Positions 52,646 to 61,360 of a DNA stretch of 64,000 nt are shown piece after piece; the stretch's first letter is position 1, and each line of letters opens with the position of its first letter. The DNA is from Actinokineospora auranticolor (GTDB taxonomy: Bacteria; Actinomycetota; Actinomycetes; Mycobacteriales; Pseudonocardiaceae): contig NZ_PTIX01000008.1 in the NCBI RefSeq assembly GCF_002934265.1, positions 1-64,000 on the forward strand. Direction: 5' to 3'. Made by a program: the position numbers and the translations under genes. A model generated the notes under the pieces. The model did no database searches and had not been told where the DNA came from. It worked only from the letters and a program-made list of their open reading frames with translations.

Positions 52646-53460
52646 CTGCGGCGCTCCGGGGTGAGGCTGTCGACCGACCACCCGTGGCGCAGGGCGGTGG
52701 TCAGCAGGGCGTCGGAGTGTTCGCGGTCGACCCGGATGATGTGCTGACCATCGTGGGTCGCGGTGCTGAGCACGCCGGTGAGGCCGGACCAACCCGGGTC
52801 GTGGGTACCGGTGGTGAGGACGACCTCGACGACCTCCCGGTCGGTGGTGACCGGGTCGGAGATGCGGCCGTCGGCGATGCGGTGGATGTGGGTGGCGTTG
52901 GCGCGGGTGACGGACTCGCGGTGGTCGGTGAACACGACGGCACCGCCCTTGGCCGCCGTCTCCGCGATGATGCCCGCGAGGACCCCGTGGGCGTCGGCGT
53001 CGAGGCCGGACCACGGCTCGTCCAGGACGAGCAGGTCGGGCTGGCGCAGGATGGCCTGGGCGAGCGCGACCTTCTGCGTGTTGCCCTTGGACAGCGTGCG
53101 CAGCGGCGCGTCGTTCCCGCCTTGCAGGGTGAGGCGGTCGAGGAGGGTGCCGGCGCGCTGGTCGGCCTCGGCCGCGCTCAGGCCGCGGATCCGGCCGAGG
53201 TGGTGCAGGTACGTGCTGGCCGACAGGCGTTCGTTGGGCGGGAACCGTTCGGGCACGTACCCGACGGTGGCGGGACGGCCCTCGACGCGCCCGGTGGTGG
53301 GCCGGGAGACGCCGACCATGAGCCGCAGGAGCGTGGACTTGCCGGAGCCGTTGCCGCCGACCACCGCGACGACGGTGCCGGGGGCGATCTCGAGGTCGAT
53401 GTCGCGCAGGATCCAGCGCCCGCTGCCGTAGCGCTTGCTCACCGCTTCCAGGCGTAGCAC
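52642..53460 (-). CDS. ABC transporter ATP-binding protein
   Basis: 272 aa. Walker A VGGNGSGKST (K41), signature TLSKGNTQKVALAQA (LSKGN in place of LSGGQ, common in ABC-2 exporters), Walker B LLVLDEPWSGLD, and switch His in VVFTDHRES. An extra C-terminal 60 residues follow the ATPase core. GTG 53460 start. Translationally coupled to the permease. Confidence 0.9.
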   Translation of the reverse strand: MLRLEAVSKRYGSGRWILRDIDLEIAPGTVVAVVGGNGSGKSTLLRLMVGVSRPTTGRVEGRPATVGYVPERFPPNERLSASTYLHHLGRIRGLSAAEADQRAGTLLDRLTLQGGNDAPLRTLSKGNTQKVALAQAILRQPDLLVLDEPWSGLDADAHGVLAGIIAETAAKGGAVVFTDHRESVTRANATHIHRIADGRISDPVTTDREVVEVVLTTGTHDPGWSGLTGVLSTATHDGQHIIRVDREHSDALLTTALRHGWSVDSLTPERRR

Positions 53461-53476
53461 GTCACCCCCTTAAGGG

Positions 53477-56400
53477 TCAGGTGCCGCCGTCGGCCAGGAG
53501 TTGGATCTGGGCGAGGCGGGTCGTGTCGCGGAAGATGACACCGTAGTGGCGGTATCGCGCGGGTAAAGCGACCTTGAACGGGCGGGTTTGTTTTCGCCAG
53601 GGGAACGACTGGTCGGTCCGGGTGTCGAGATCGTGCCAGGTGTGGCCGTCGTGGGAGCCGCGGAGGGTCCACGCGGTGGGGTCGGGGCCGGTGGACGCCG
53701 AGGTGAGGGTGTAGATCAGCACGCGCGTGGGGTCGGTGGTGGTGACGGTGACGGGGGAGTCCACTGTGGATTCGGTGTGCGCGTCGTCGTCGAACAGGGC
53801 GCCGGGTAGGCCGGTGGTGATGTCGCGCAGTGGTGGGCCGTCGCCGAGTGGTTCGGGGGTGGCGGTGGCGCCCCAGGTGGACGGTTCGGGGCCCATGGTG
53901 AACTCCAGGTGGGCACCGGAGGTGAGGGTGTCGTGGCTGATCCACGGTGTGTCGTGGGGAGCGCCGTCGACGGTGAGGGACTGGACGTAGACGTTGCGGT
54001 GGTTGTTGCCGTGCGCGGTGATCCGCAGGTCGCGGCCGTTGTCGAGGTGCACCACCGCGCGGGGGAACAGCGGTGAGCCGATGGCGTAGACACCGCTGCC
54101 GACGCGCAGCGGGTAGAAGCCGAGCGCGCTGAACAGGTACCAGGCCGACATCTCGCCGTTGTCCTCGTCGCCGCAGTAGCCCTGGCCGATGTCGCTGCCC
54201 TGGTAGAGCCGGGCGAGGACGTCCCGGACGAGTTCCTGGGTGCGCCACGGGCGGCCGAGTTGGCCGGGCAGGTACGCGATGTGGTGCGCGGGTTGGTTGC
54301 TGTGCCCGTACTGGCCCATGCGCACGTCGCGCGCCTCGGTCATCTCGTGGATGGGGCGGCCGTAGGAGCCGGGGTACTCGGCGGTCTCAGGGGTGCCGAA
54401 GTAGGTGTCGAGCTTGTCGGCGAGCACCTCGGGCCCGCCGTGCAGGGCGGCGAGGCCCGCCGGGTCGTGGGGGACGGCGAACGCGGCGGTCCAGCCGTTG
54501 GTCTCGGTGTAGTCGTAGCCCCACACGCGGGGGTCGTAGGCGTGCGGGTCGCGGCGGAAGCGGTCGCCGTCGCGGCCTTGGAAGAAGCCGACGGCTGGGT
54601 CGAAGTGGTGGGCGTAGTGGCGGGCGCGGTCGGTGAAGTAGGCGTGGTTGTCCTCGTCGCCGAGCGCGGCGGCCATCCCGGCGATGCCGAAGTCGTTGAC
54701 GCAGCCCTCCAGCGCCCAGGACAGGCCGTCGGGGGTGGACATGGGGGTGTGGTGCAGGAAGATCGAGCGGTCCAGGCCCTTGCGGCCGACGCCGTTGTGC
54801 GGCGGGACGACGGTGGCGTCCCGTAGTGCGGCGTTGTAGGCGTCTTGTACGTCGAAGCCGGTGACGCCTTTGGCGTGCGCGTCGGCGAAGGCGACGTTCG
54901 AGCTGGTGCCGGTCATGAGGTCGGCGTAGCCGGGGGAGGACCAGCGCGGCACCCAGCCGCCGTCGCGGTAGTGCTGGAGGAACCCGTCGACGAGTTCGCC
55001 GCAGCGGCGCGGGGCGAACAGGGCGTAGGCGGGCCAGCAGGTGCGGTAGGTGTCCCAGAAGCCGTTGTTGACGTAGAGGGATCCGTCGAGGACGGCGGGC
55101 GGGTCGCTGGTGGGGCTGGCGTGGCGACGGCCGGTGTCGGTGTCCTCGTGGGCCGAGTTCGGGTAGAGGAACAGCCGGTAGAGGCAGGAGTAGAGGGTGG
55201 TGAGCTGGTCGTCGGTGGCGCCTTCGACGTCGATCTTGTCGGTGATCGCGGACCAGGCGTCGCGGGCGCGATCGCGGACGGCGTCGAAGGTGTCGGCTTC
55301 GGCGAGGTTGCGGCGCGCCTGTTCCGGGCCGATCAGTGACGTCGCGACGCGGAGGGTGACGGTCCGGGTGCCGGGGGCGTAGCGCAGCAGCATGGTGCGA
55401 GCGCGGGCCAAGCCGCGCCAGCGGTGGTCGGCGCGCGCGATCGGGTGGTCCGACTCGGCGTGCACCCACATGCGACCCGCGCCGACCGACAGGCCGCTGC
55501 GCACGTCGGTGTGACCGGTGATGGTGTCGCCGTCGACGCGGACCTCGCCGCCGAGGCCGACGTTGTCGAGCACGAGGTTGGCCGGGCCGGGCGGGAAGTG
55601 GAAGCGCAGGACGGCGGCGTGGTCGGCGGGGGCGATCTCGGCGCGCACGCCGTTGTCGAAGGTGACGTCGTAGTGGTACGGGTGCGCGTGTTCGTCGGCA
55701 CGGTCGAAGGTGAGGGCTCGTGTCCGGCGGCCGACGGCGGTGCCGGTGGTCGGCATGAAGTGGAACGTGTGCCGGTCGCCCATCCACGGGCTGGGCAGGT
55801 GGCTCAGGCCGATGGCCTGCAGCGCGGGGCGGTTCGCGTCGGTGTTGCCGCGGTGGTACTCGTACGACCAGTTGGTGACCGCGGCGTTGGTGACCGGGAC
55901 CCAGAAGTTGAACCCGTGCGGCACGGCCGTCGCGGGGATGGTGTTGCCCCGGGAGAAGGACCCGGTGGAGTGGGTGCCGCGGGTGGTGACGATCCGGTCG
56001 ACGGGGGCGGCGGTCCGGGTGGGCGCGGGGCCGATGGTGAGGTCGTCGACCCAGCCCGCGAACGCGGCGGGGGCGTGGGGGCAGTCGACGGCGAGCAGGA
56101 CGCGGGCGATGACCCGACCCAGCGCGACCGGGCCGAGCCGGACCACGCGGTGGTTCCACTGGTCGGGGAACAACGCGCGCGACGCGCCTTGCTCGCGGGC
56201 GGTGAACCCGAAGCCGAGCTGGTCGACCGCGCCGAGCTCCGAGAGGCGGGTGCCGTCGTCGAAGGCGAGGTCGACGGCGACGTAGGTGGACGGGTAGCGG
56301 CGGTCGAGGAGTTCGGGGAACACGACGTAGGCCAGTTCGGTGTCGGCCTCGACCGGTTGGTCGGACCAGAACAGGCGGTTGATCGCGCGGTTCGGCGCGG

Positions 56401-56593
56401 TGACCTCGCCCTCGTAGCGCAGTGACCGCAGGCCCGTGAAACCGACGTCGGCCTTGGCCGCGGGCGCGGAGACCGGGCCGGACCCGAGGCGGGTGCGGAG
56501 CGTGACGCCGACCGGGTCGGTGCCGATGTCGGGGGTGTCGACCCAGGTGGGCACCGGGTCGCCCGCCTCGAACGAGGTGCGGAAACCGCTCAT
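53477..56593 (-). CDS. GH92 alpha-1,2-mannosidase with C-terminal beta-sandwich
   Basis: 1038 aa. The GH92 catalytic core is clear: GFWDTYRTCWPAYALF, VPRWSSPGYADLMTGTSSNV, and YCGDEDNGEMSAWYLFSALG. An N-terminal beta domain precedes it, and about 150 C-terminal residues form an F5/8-type (CBM32-like) sandwich (HDGHTWHDLDTRTDQ, RYRHYGVIF). GH92 enzymes are calcium-dependent inverting exo-mannosidases acting on N-glycan or fungal mannan side chains. No signal peptide is visible from ATG 56593, unusual for this family; it may act inside, or the start may be further upstream. Confidence 0.9.
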   Translation of the reverse strand: MSGFRTSFEAGDPVPTWVDTPDIGTDPVGVTLRTRLGSGPVSAPAAKADVGFTGLRSLRYEGEVTAPNRAINRLFWSDQPVEADTELAYVVFPELLDRRYPSTYVAVDLAFDDGTRLSELGAVDQLGFGFTAREQGASRALFPDQWNHRVVRLGPVALGRVIARVLLAVDCPHAPAAFAGWVDDLTIGPAPTRTAAPVDRIVTTRGTHSTGSFSRGNTIPATAVPHGFNFWVPVTNAAVTNWSYEYHRGNTDANRPALQAIGLSHLPSPWMGDRHTFHFMPTTGTAVGRRTRALTFDRADEHAHPYHYDVTFDNGVRAEIAPADHAAVLRFHFPPGPANLVLDNVGLGGEVRVDGDTITGHTDVRSGLSVGAGRMWVHAESDHPIARADHRWRGLARARTMLLRYAPGTRTVTLRVATSLIGPEQARRNLAEADTFDAVRDRARDAWSAITDKIDVEGATDDQLTTLYSCLYRLFLYPNSAHEDTDTGRRHASPTSDPPAVLDGSLYVNNGFWDTYRTCWPAYALFAPRRCGELVDGFLQHYRDGGWVPRWSSPGYADLMTGTSSNVAFADAHAKGVTGFDVQDAYNAALRDATVVPPHNGVGRKGLDRSIFLHHTPMSTPDGLSWALEGCVNDFGIAGMAAALGDEDNHAYFTDRARHYAHHFDPAVGFFQGRDGDRFRRDPHAYDPRVWGYDYTETNGWTAAFAVPHDPAGLAALHGGPEVLADKLDTYFGTPETAEYPGSYGRPIHEMTEARDVRMGQYGHSNQPAHHIAYLPGQLGRPWRTQELVRDVLARLYQGSDIGQGYCGDEDNGEMSAWYLFSALGFYPLRVGSGVYAIGSPLFPRAVVHLDNGRDLRITAHGNNHRNVYVQSLTVDGAPHDTPWISHDTLTSGAHLEFTMGPEPSTWGATATPEPLGDGPPLRDITTGLPGALFDDDAHTESTVDSPVTVTTTDPTRVLIYTLTSASTGPDPTAWTLRGSHDGHTWHDLDTRTDQSFPWRKQTRPFKVALPARYRHYGVIFRDTTRLAQIQLLADGGT

Positions 56594-56787
56594 GTGATCG
56601 AAGTTACCCCGCGTGGCCGCTGATCGCGCACAGTCTTGGTGTCGAGGTCGGCGGCCGGTTCCGGGGACCGTCGTCCGGGCGTCGTGGTCGCGGTGGGTGA
56701 TCGGGTTCATGGGGTGGGATTGATCGCCCGCCGGACCGGTGGGGGCGCGTTAGGGTCGAGTGGTCGAAAGGGCGGAGGGGGAGCCGG

Positions 56788-57315
56788 ATGGCGCCGGGAG
56801 TCGGCGAACTGTTCATCGCCGAGGCGGATCGTGAGGCTTGGCGGCGTCCCCTGGTCCGGTGGGCGGTCGCGGGCGTTGTGGTGGGGGTGGCCGCGCTGGT
56901 GCCGCTGGTCACCGGGTGGGTGCACCGCGGTGTCGCCGCCGCGGTACTCGGCTTGGCCTTGGTGGTGGTGCTGGGGAAGGCGGGCGGGTACGTCGGTCGG
57001 CGGAAGCGGCGCGTCAACCCGTTGATGATCGACCTGGACGGGGTGCGGTTGCCGACCGGGCAAGGGCCGGTGTCGCTGCCGTGGGACGCCGTGCGGGCGG
57101 TGGTGGTCGACGGGCCGACGCTGCGGTTCCGGGTGCGGCCCAGCGTCACGCCGGGCACGCCGGGGGTGGCGGGCATGCACCGCCGCGACGCCTGGCCGGT
57201 CGCCTCCGGGCCCGGGCTGCCGCTGGACACCCGCCTCTACCGGCGCGGGCTTGAGGAGATCCTCGACGCCGTGCGCACGTTCTCCGGTGACTCGGTGCGC
57301 ATAACCCGACCGTAG
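56788..57315 (+). CDS. Membrane protein with PH-like C-terminal domain
   Basis: 175 aa. Two adjacent hydrophobic segments (about 24-42 and 49-66) are followed by a basic turn (RRKRRVN) and a soluble beta-rich domain: MIDLDGVRLPTGQGPVSLPW, AVRAVVVDGPTLRFRV, ending in a helix. This layout fits small actinobacterial PH-domain membrane proteins. TAGGGT at 56751-56756 is the likely -10, and ATG 56788 follows GGAGGGGGAG. Function unknown. Confidence 0.6.
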   Translation: MAPGVGELFIAEADREAWRRPLVRWAVAGVVVGVAALVPLVTGWVHRGVAAAVLGLALVVVLGKAGGYVGRRKRRVNPLMIDLDGVRLPTGQGPVSLPWDAVRAVVVDGPTLRFRVRPSVTPGTPGVAGMHRRDAWPVASGPGLPLDTRLYRRGLEEILDAVRTFSGDSVRITRP

Positions 57316-57327
57316 GCGTTCACTCAC

Positions 57328-58128
57328 TTGGCGTGCGCCCAGGACGCCGCCATCGCACTACGCTCCGGAGTCGGGGCGCACTCCGGTGCCCCGATCGTGA
57401 ACGCCGGGAGTGTGGACGCGGTGGTGTCCGGTCACCTTCTCCGGGGCGGTTCCCGCTCCCCGCTGCTCGACCTGGTCCGCCTCACCCGCGTGCTGCGCGG
57501 CGCGGGGGAGTGCGAGGAGCCGGTCGAGGTCATCGCCACCCCCGCCGACACCCCGTACCTGTGCGGTGTCGCCGGGGCCGCGGGCCTGCGGATCTGCCCG
57601 CTGTCGCCGATGCGTGCCCACCCGCTCGGCCAGGGCCGTCCGCCCGCGGAGTTGGCGAGTGCGCTGCGCGCGGTCACCGCCCGGGTCGTCCTGGTCAGCC
57701 TCACCCTCGGGGGCGGTCCCGTCGACGGGCTGCGCGCGGCGCTCGACGACGCCGCCGACCTGCTCGTGGTCGCCGCGAGCGGGCCGCCGAGCCCGCTGAC
57801 CGCACACCCGGACGTGCTGCCGGTGCGGTCGTGCACCCCGTCCGGTCGACCGAGCTGGTTCGTCGACCTGGACGAGGACGACGACCCGCGCGGCCTGCTC
57901 GCCCCCGGCGAGGACGTACCCGGCCCACGGGGACCCGCCACCGGCAACGGTGTCGCCGCCGCCGTCGTCGCGGCCACCGCCGCACTGCTGTGGTCGCGGT
58001 TCCCCACCGCCGACGCCCGCACCGTCCGCGCGGCCCTGCGCATCGGCACGACCCCCACCCGTCGCATCGGCCCCCCGGTCCTGGACGCCGAGCGGTCCCT
58101 GGAATTCCTTCGCCAGTACGCGCCCTGA
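57328..58128 (+). CDS. Subtilase-like (S8) protein lacking the catalytic Ser
   Basis: 266 aa. The C-terminal third reads TGNGVAAAVVAATAALLWSR and FPTADARTVRAALR, the region that in S8 peptidases carries G-T-S-x-A-A-P-x-V-A-G. Here the Ser position is Gly (GNGVAAA) and Pro is absent. A canonical Asp/His pair (D-x-G, H-G-T) is not found upstream. It is therefore probably a non-catalytic subtilase relative, shortened to 266 aa. TTG 57328 is the annotated start, 13 nt after the PH-domain gene; an internal GTG is possible. No signal peptide. Confidence 0.55.
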   Translation: MACAQDAAIALRSGVGAHSGAPIVNAGSVDAVVSGHLLRGGSRSPLLDLVRLTRVLRGAGECEEPVEVIATPADTPYLCGVAGAAGLRICPLSPMRAHPLGQGRPPAELASALRAVTARVVLVSLTLGGGPVDGLRAALDDAADLLVVAASGPPSPLTAHPDVLPVRSCTPSGRPSWFVDLDEDDDPRGLLAPGEDVPGPRGPATGNGVAAAVVAATAALLWSRFPTADARTVRAALRIGTTPTRRIGPPVLDAERSLEFLRQYAP

Positions 58129-58297
58129 TCGCCCTGGGGGACGCCGCACCGTGGCGACCCGGCTGCGTCGGTGATGTTCAGCCGAGCGCGGGCAGCGGCT
58201 GCTGATTGAGACGCGCGGCACCGTGTGGTCGGTCCACTACGACTGCTAGTGGGTCGAATAGACGCCGGACCTCTTGGCGCTCCCCGCCTTGAACTGC

Positions 58298-58927
58298 CTA
58301 GATGAGCCCTTCGCGCAGGGCGAAGGCGACCGCGTGGGCTCGGTTGCGCAGTTGGAAGCGGCTGGTGACGTCGTGCAGGATGCCCTTCACCGTGCGCTGG
58401 GAGTAGCAGAGTTGTTCGGCGATCTCGCGGGTCTCCAGGCCGTCGGCGATCATGCGCAGCACCTGGGCCTCGCGGGCCGACACCCCGGCCAGGTCCCAGC
58501 CGCGCGGGCTGAGCACCTGCCGCTGGAGGCGGGCGACCCGGTCGAGCAGGCCGGCCAGCAGGTCCGGCGGCAGCGCGCCGTCGCCCGCGGCGGTGGCCCT
58601 CACCAACCGGACCAGGGTGTCCGGGGTGGCCTCCGCGCGGCGGACCACCGCGGCCACGCCGATGCCGACGATCTCCAGCAGGTGCGCGTTGTCGATCTCC
58701 CCGGCGACCAGCACCACCCGGTGCCTGCCGCGCGCGTGCAGCCTGCGGAACAGGGTCTCGGTGCGCGGGTCCCAGGTCTCCGCGACGACGAGGTCCACCG
58801 TGCGGTCGCCGTCGGGGCGGTCCCCGTCGGCGACCAGCCGCACCTCCCGCCGCGGTCGCAGGGCGGCGTCGAGCCCCGCGCGCGTGATGACGTCGATCGC
58901 GTGCAACACGACCTGGACCGGTTCCAT
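58298..58927 (-). CDS. LuxR-type regulator with degenerate receiver domain
   Basis: 209 aa. The C-terminal LuxR helix-turn-helix is clear: LAGVSAREAQVLRMIADGLE, TREIAEQLCYSQRTVKGILH. The N-terminal 120 residues look like a receiver fold, but the phospho-acceptor region reads TVDLVVAETWDP with Glu where Asp is expected, and the acidic pair near the N-terminus is lacking. It may therefore work without phosphorylation. ATG 58927. It is divergent from the DUF418 gene, and a long inverted repeat lies between them. Confidence 0.82.
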   Translation of the reverse strand: MEPVQVVLHAIDVITRAGLDAALRPRREVRLVADGDRPDGDRTVDLVVAETWDPRTETLFRRLHARGRHRVVLVAGEIDNAHLLEIVGIGVAAVVRRAEATPDTLVRLVRATAAGDGALPPDLLAGLLDRVARLQRQVLSPRGWDLAGVSAREAQVLRMIADGLETREIAEQLCYSQRTVKGILHDVTSRFQLRNRAHAVAFALREGLI

Positions 58928-59033
58928 GTTCCCCCCTTGACCTCCGGCGACGACGTGTCCCTAGTGGTCCCTATCGCCGCGCACCGGCCGGGCGTGAGGC
59001 CCAAGTCCGCACGGGACACCGGTTGCGGTGGAC

Positions 59034-59065
59034 CGACCGACCACCGGTGGTCCGGTGGTCGGTCG
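59034..59065. promoter_or_regulatory. 14-bp inverted repeat between LuxR-type and DUF418 genes
   Basis: CGACCGACCACCGG (59034-59047) and CCGGTGGTCGGTCG (59052-59065) are perfect inverted repeats with a 4-nt centre. The left part also contains the palindrome ACCACCGGTGGT (59040-59051). It lies about 107 bp upstream of the LuxR-type start and 87 bp upstream of DUF418. It is a good candidate operator for the LuxR protein. TAGCGT at 59121-59126 may be the -10 of the DUF418 gene. Confidence 0.6.
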
Positions 59066-59151
59066 AAAGCATGATCGGCTCCTCCCCCCGACGACGGACG
59101 ACCCCGCCGCGCCCCGTGCCTAGCGTGGCCGGGACGGAAGAAGGGGGAGAC

Positions 59152-60291
59152 ATGGGGGAGAAGCGGCTCACCGCACTGGACGTGCTGCGCGGTGTGGCGA
59201 TCCTGGGGACCTTCGGCACCAACGTGTGGATCTTCAGCAGTCCGGCGGGGATCAGCGGGATCTTCGGCGCCGCCGGGCCGGTGGAGACCGCGCTGCGGGT
59301 GCTGAGCAACGGCAAGTTCCTGGCGCTGCTGTCGATCCTGTTCGGGGTCGGTCTGGCCATCCAGCACGCCTCGGCGCTGCGCCGCGGCGCCCGCTGGCCC
59401 GGCCGGTACCTGTGGCGGGCGACGCTGCTGCTGGTCGAGGGGGCGCTGCACTACCTGCTGGTGTTCGAATTCGACGTGCTCATGTTCTACGCGGTGATCT
59501 CCGTGCAGGTCGCCTACCTGGTCGGCCGGAGCGACCGCGTCCAGCGGTGGTGGATGGCCGCCGCCGCGACCTTGCACCTTGTGGTGGTCGGCGGGATCAC
59601 CGCGCTGCTGTTGGCAGACGGCGGATCGCTGTCCGGCGGCACGCCCCCGGATACGTCCGACTGGACCGCGCAGGTCGCGACCCGGGTGGAGAAGTTCCTG
59701 GTGTACCGCGCCGAGGCGGTGTTCGTGCTGCCGCTCGGGGTGGTGCTGTTCCTCGCCGGTTCGCGGCTGTACCGGGCCGGTGCGTTGGCGGACACGCCGC
59801 GCGGCGCGGTCCTGCGGCGGCGCTTGGCGGCGTGGGGGCTCGGCGCCGGACTGCCGCTGAGCGCGCTGACCGCGTGGGCCGGACCGCAGTGGGCGCTGGT
59901 GGAGCGCTACGCGTGCGCGCCGGTGGTCGCGTTCGGGTTGCTCGGCGCCGTCACCGCGCTGGTGCGCCGGATGCGCGCCGCCGCGGGCCCGTTGCGGCGC
60001 GGTGTCACCGCGGTCGGGCGCTGCGCGTTGTCGTGTTACATCGCGCAGAACGTCCTCGGGTCGGTGCTGTGCTACGACTGGGGCCTCGGCCGCACCGGTG
60101 GACCTTTGTGGACAGTCGCCTGCTGGCTGCTGGTCTCCGCGGCGGTCGTGGCGGGCGCGAGCTGGTGGATGACCCGCCACGACCGCGGTCCGGTGGAGAC
60201 GTTGTGGGACATGGCCTACCGGGCGCCCGGGTTCAGCCGCGCAGCGTCTGGCTCGGCAGCGCCGCGAACGCCTCGCGGTAGTACGCGGTGA
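59152..60291 (+). CDS. DUF418-domain membrane protein
   Basis: 379 aa with 8-10 hydrophobic segments. N-terminus RLTALDVLRGVAILGTFGTN carries the D-x-L-R-G motif; C-terminal DUF418 block has VGRCALSCYIAQNVLGSVLC. ATG 59152 follows AAGGGGGAG. The last 20 residues (AASGSAAPRTPRGSTR) run past the usual end and overlap the convergent AraC gene by 59 nt. Likely controlled by the LuxR-type protein across the inverted repeat. Function unknown. Confidence 0.82.
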   Translation: MGEKRLTALDVLRGVAILGTFGTNVWIFSSPAGISGIFGAAGPVETALRVLSNGKFLALLSILFGVGLAIQHASALRRGARWPGRYLWRATLLLVEGALHYLLVFEFDVLMFYAVISVQVAYLVGRSDRVQRWWMAAAATLHLVVVGGITALLLADGGSLSGGTPPDTSDWTAQVATRVEKFLVYRAEAVFVLPLGVVLFLAGSRLYRAGALADTPRGAVLRRRLAAWGLGAGLPLSALTAWAGPQWALVERYACAPVVAFGLLGAVTALVRRMRAAAGPLRRGVTAVGRCALSCYIAQNVLGSVLCYDWGLGRTGGPLWTVACWLLVSAAVVAGASWWMTRHDRGPVETLWDMAYRAPGFSRAASGSAAPRTPRGSTR

Positions 60292-61195
60292 ACCGGCCCG
60301 CGTTGAAGAAACCCCACCGCGCGGCTACGGCCGACACCGTCTCGCGTCCCGGATCCGCGTCGCGCAGGTCCCGGTGCGCGCATTCCAGCCGCACGCGCCG
60401 CAAGTAGGCCATCGGGGTGGTGCCGCGGTGGCGGCGGAACGCCAACTGCACGGCCCGGATCGTCACCCGCGCCGCCGCGGCGATGTCGGCGACGGTGATG
60501 TCGTCGGCGGCGTGGTCCTCGATGAAGGCGATGGCCCGGTGCAGCGTCGCCGGACCGGCGTCGTTGCGGTCGCCGGGGGACGGGTCGAGCAGCGCGGTGT
60601 TCGGGAAGGTGGCCAACGCGGTCGCGGCGAGCAGCCGCCCCGCGTTGGCCACCACCAGCGGGTGGAGCGGGTACTCGGGGTGTGGGAGCACGAGGTCGGC
60701 GATGTAGCTCACCGCGTCCTTCCAGCGGCGTTGCGCGACCGCGGACACCGGCTGGAACCCGGTGAACCGCAACCGGTTCCCGGCGGACTCCGCCACCTGG
60801 GTGAACAACTCGGGGTGGAACATCACCGACCGCAGCGCCGCGTCCTCGGTGCGGGCGGCGAACGGCATCTCCGGCTGGGTCTGCACCAGCACGTCCCCCG
60901 CCCCGACGCGGTCCTCCGTCCCGGCCATGGTCCGCTCGACCCGGCCCGCGCGGCACTCGATGATCAGCAACCCGAACGTGTCGGCGTCGAACCCGAGGCG
61001 CATCGGCAGCTCCAGGTCGTCCACGGCGAACAGGCCCGCGTCGGTGCGGTCGTGCCGCAGGGCGCGGGCGCCGAGCAGTCCGCTCATCCGCAGCCCCTGG
61101 TCGTAGGCCGCGACGAGGTGCTGGTGCGCCTGGTCGGCCTCGGTGGTGACGAACTCGGTCCGCCGCGGCGGCGCGGCCGTTCCGGTCAAGGACAT
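60233..61195 (-). CDS. AraC-family transcriptional regulator
   Basis: 320 aa. The C-terminal AraC pair of helix-turn-helix motifs is clear: DITVADIAAAARVTIRAVQL, RRHRGTTPMAYLRRVRLECA, and ETVSAVAARWGFFNAGRFTA with the terminal YREAFAALPSQTLR. The N-terminal 200 residues resemble the AraC-binding-like (ripostatin/GliR-type) sensor: VDDLELPMRLGFDADTFGLL. ATG 61195 is chosen, since GGAG lies 6 nt upstream; GTG 61207 is in frame. Target unknown. Confidence 0.87.
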   Translation of the reverse strand: MSLTGTAAPPRRTEFVTTEADQAHQHLVAAYDQGLRMSGLLGARALRHDRTDAGLFAVDDLELPMRLGFDADTFGLLIIECRAGRVERTMAGTEDRVGAGDVLVQTQPEMPFAARTEDAALRSVMFHPELFTQVAESAGNRLRFTGFQPVSAVAQRRWKDAVSYIADLVLPHPEYPLHPLVVANAGRLLAATALATFPNTALLDPSPGDRNDAGPATLHRAIAFIEDHAADDITVADIAAAARVTIRAVQLAFRRHRGTTPMAYLRRVRLECAHRDLRDADPGRETVSAVAARWGFFNAGRFTAYYREAFAALPSQTLRG

Positions 61196-61360
61196 GTCCT
61201 GCTCCACGGGTCGGTGGTGGCCGGGAGTGTCTGTGTCTGGTACCCCGCAGGGGGCCGCTTACTCCGTACACCGTTCTGGCTCGTCCATCAACCCCGCCGC
61301 CACGCCCACGACCGGCGGCGGTTTCCGGCCCGGCGCGGAGTTGCAGGCTAGGGTCCGCCC

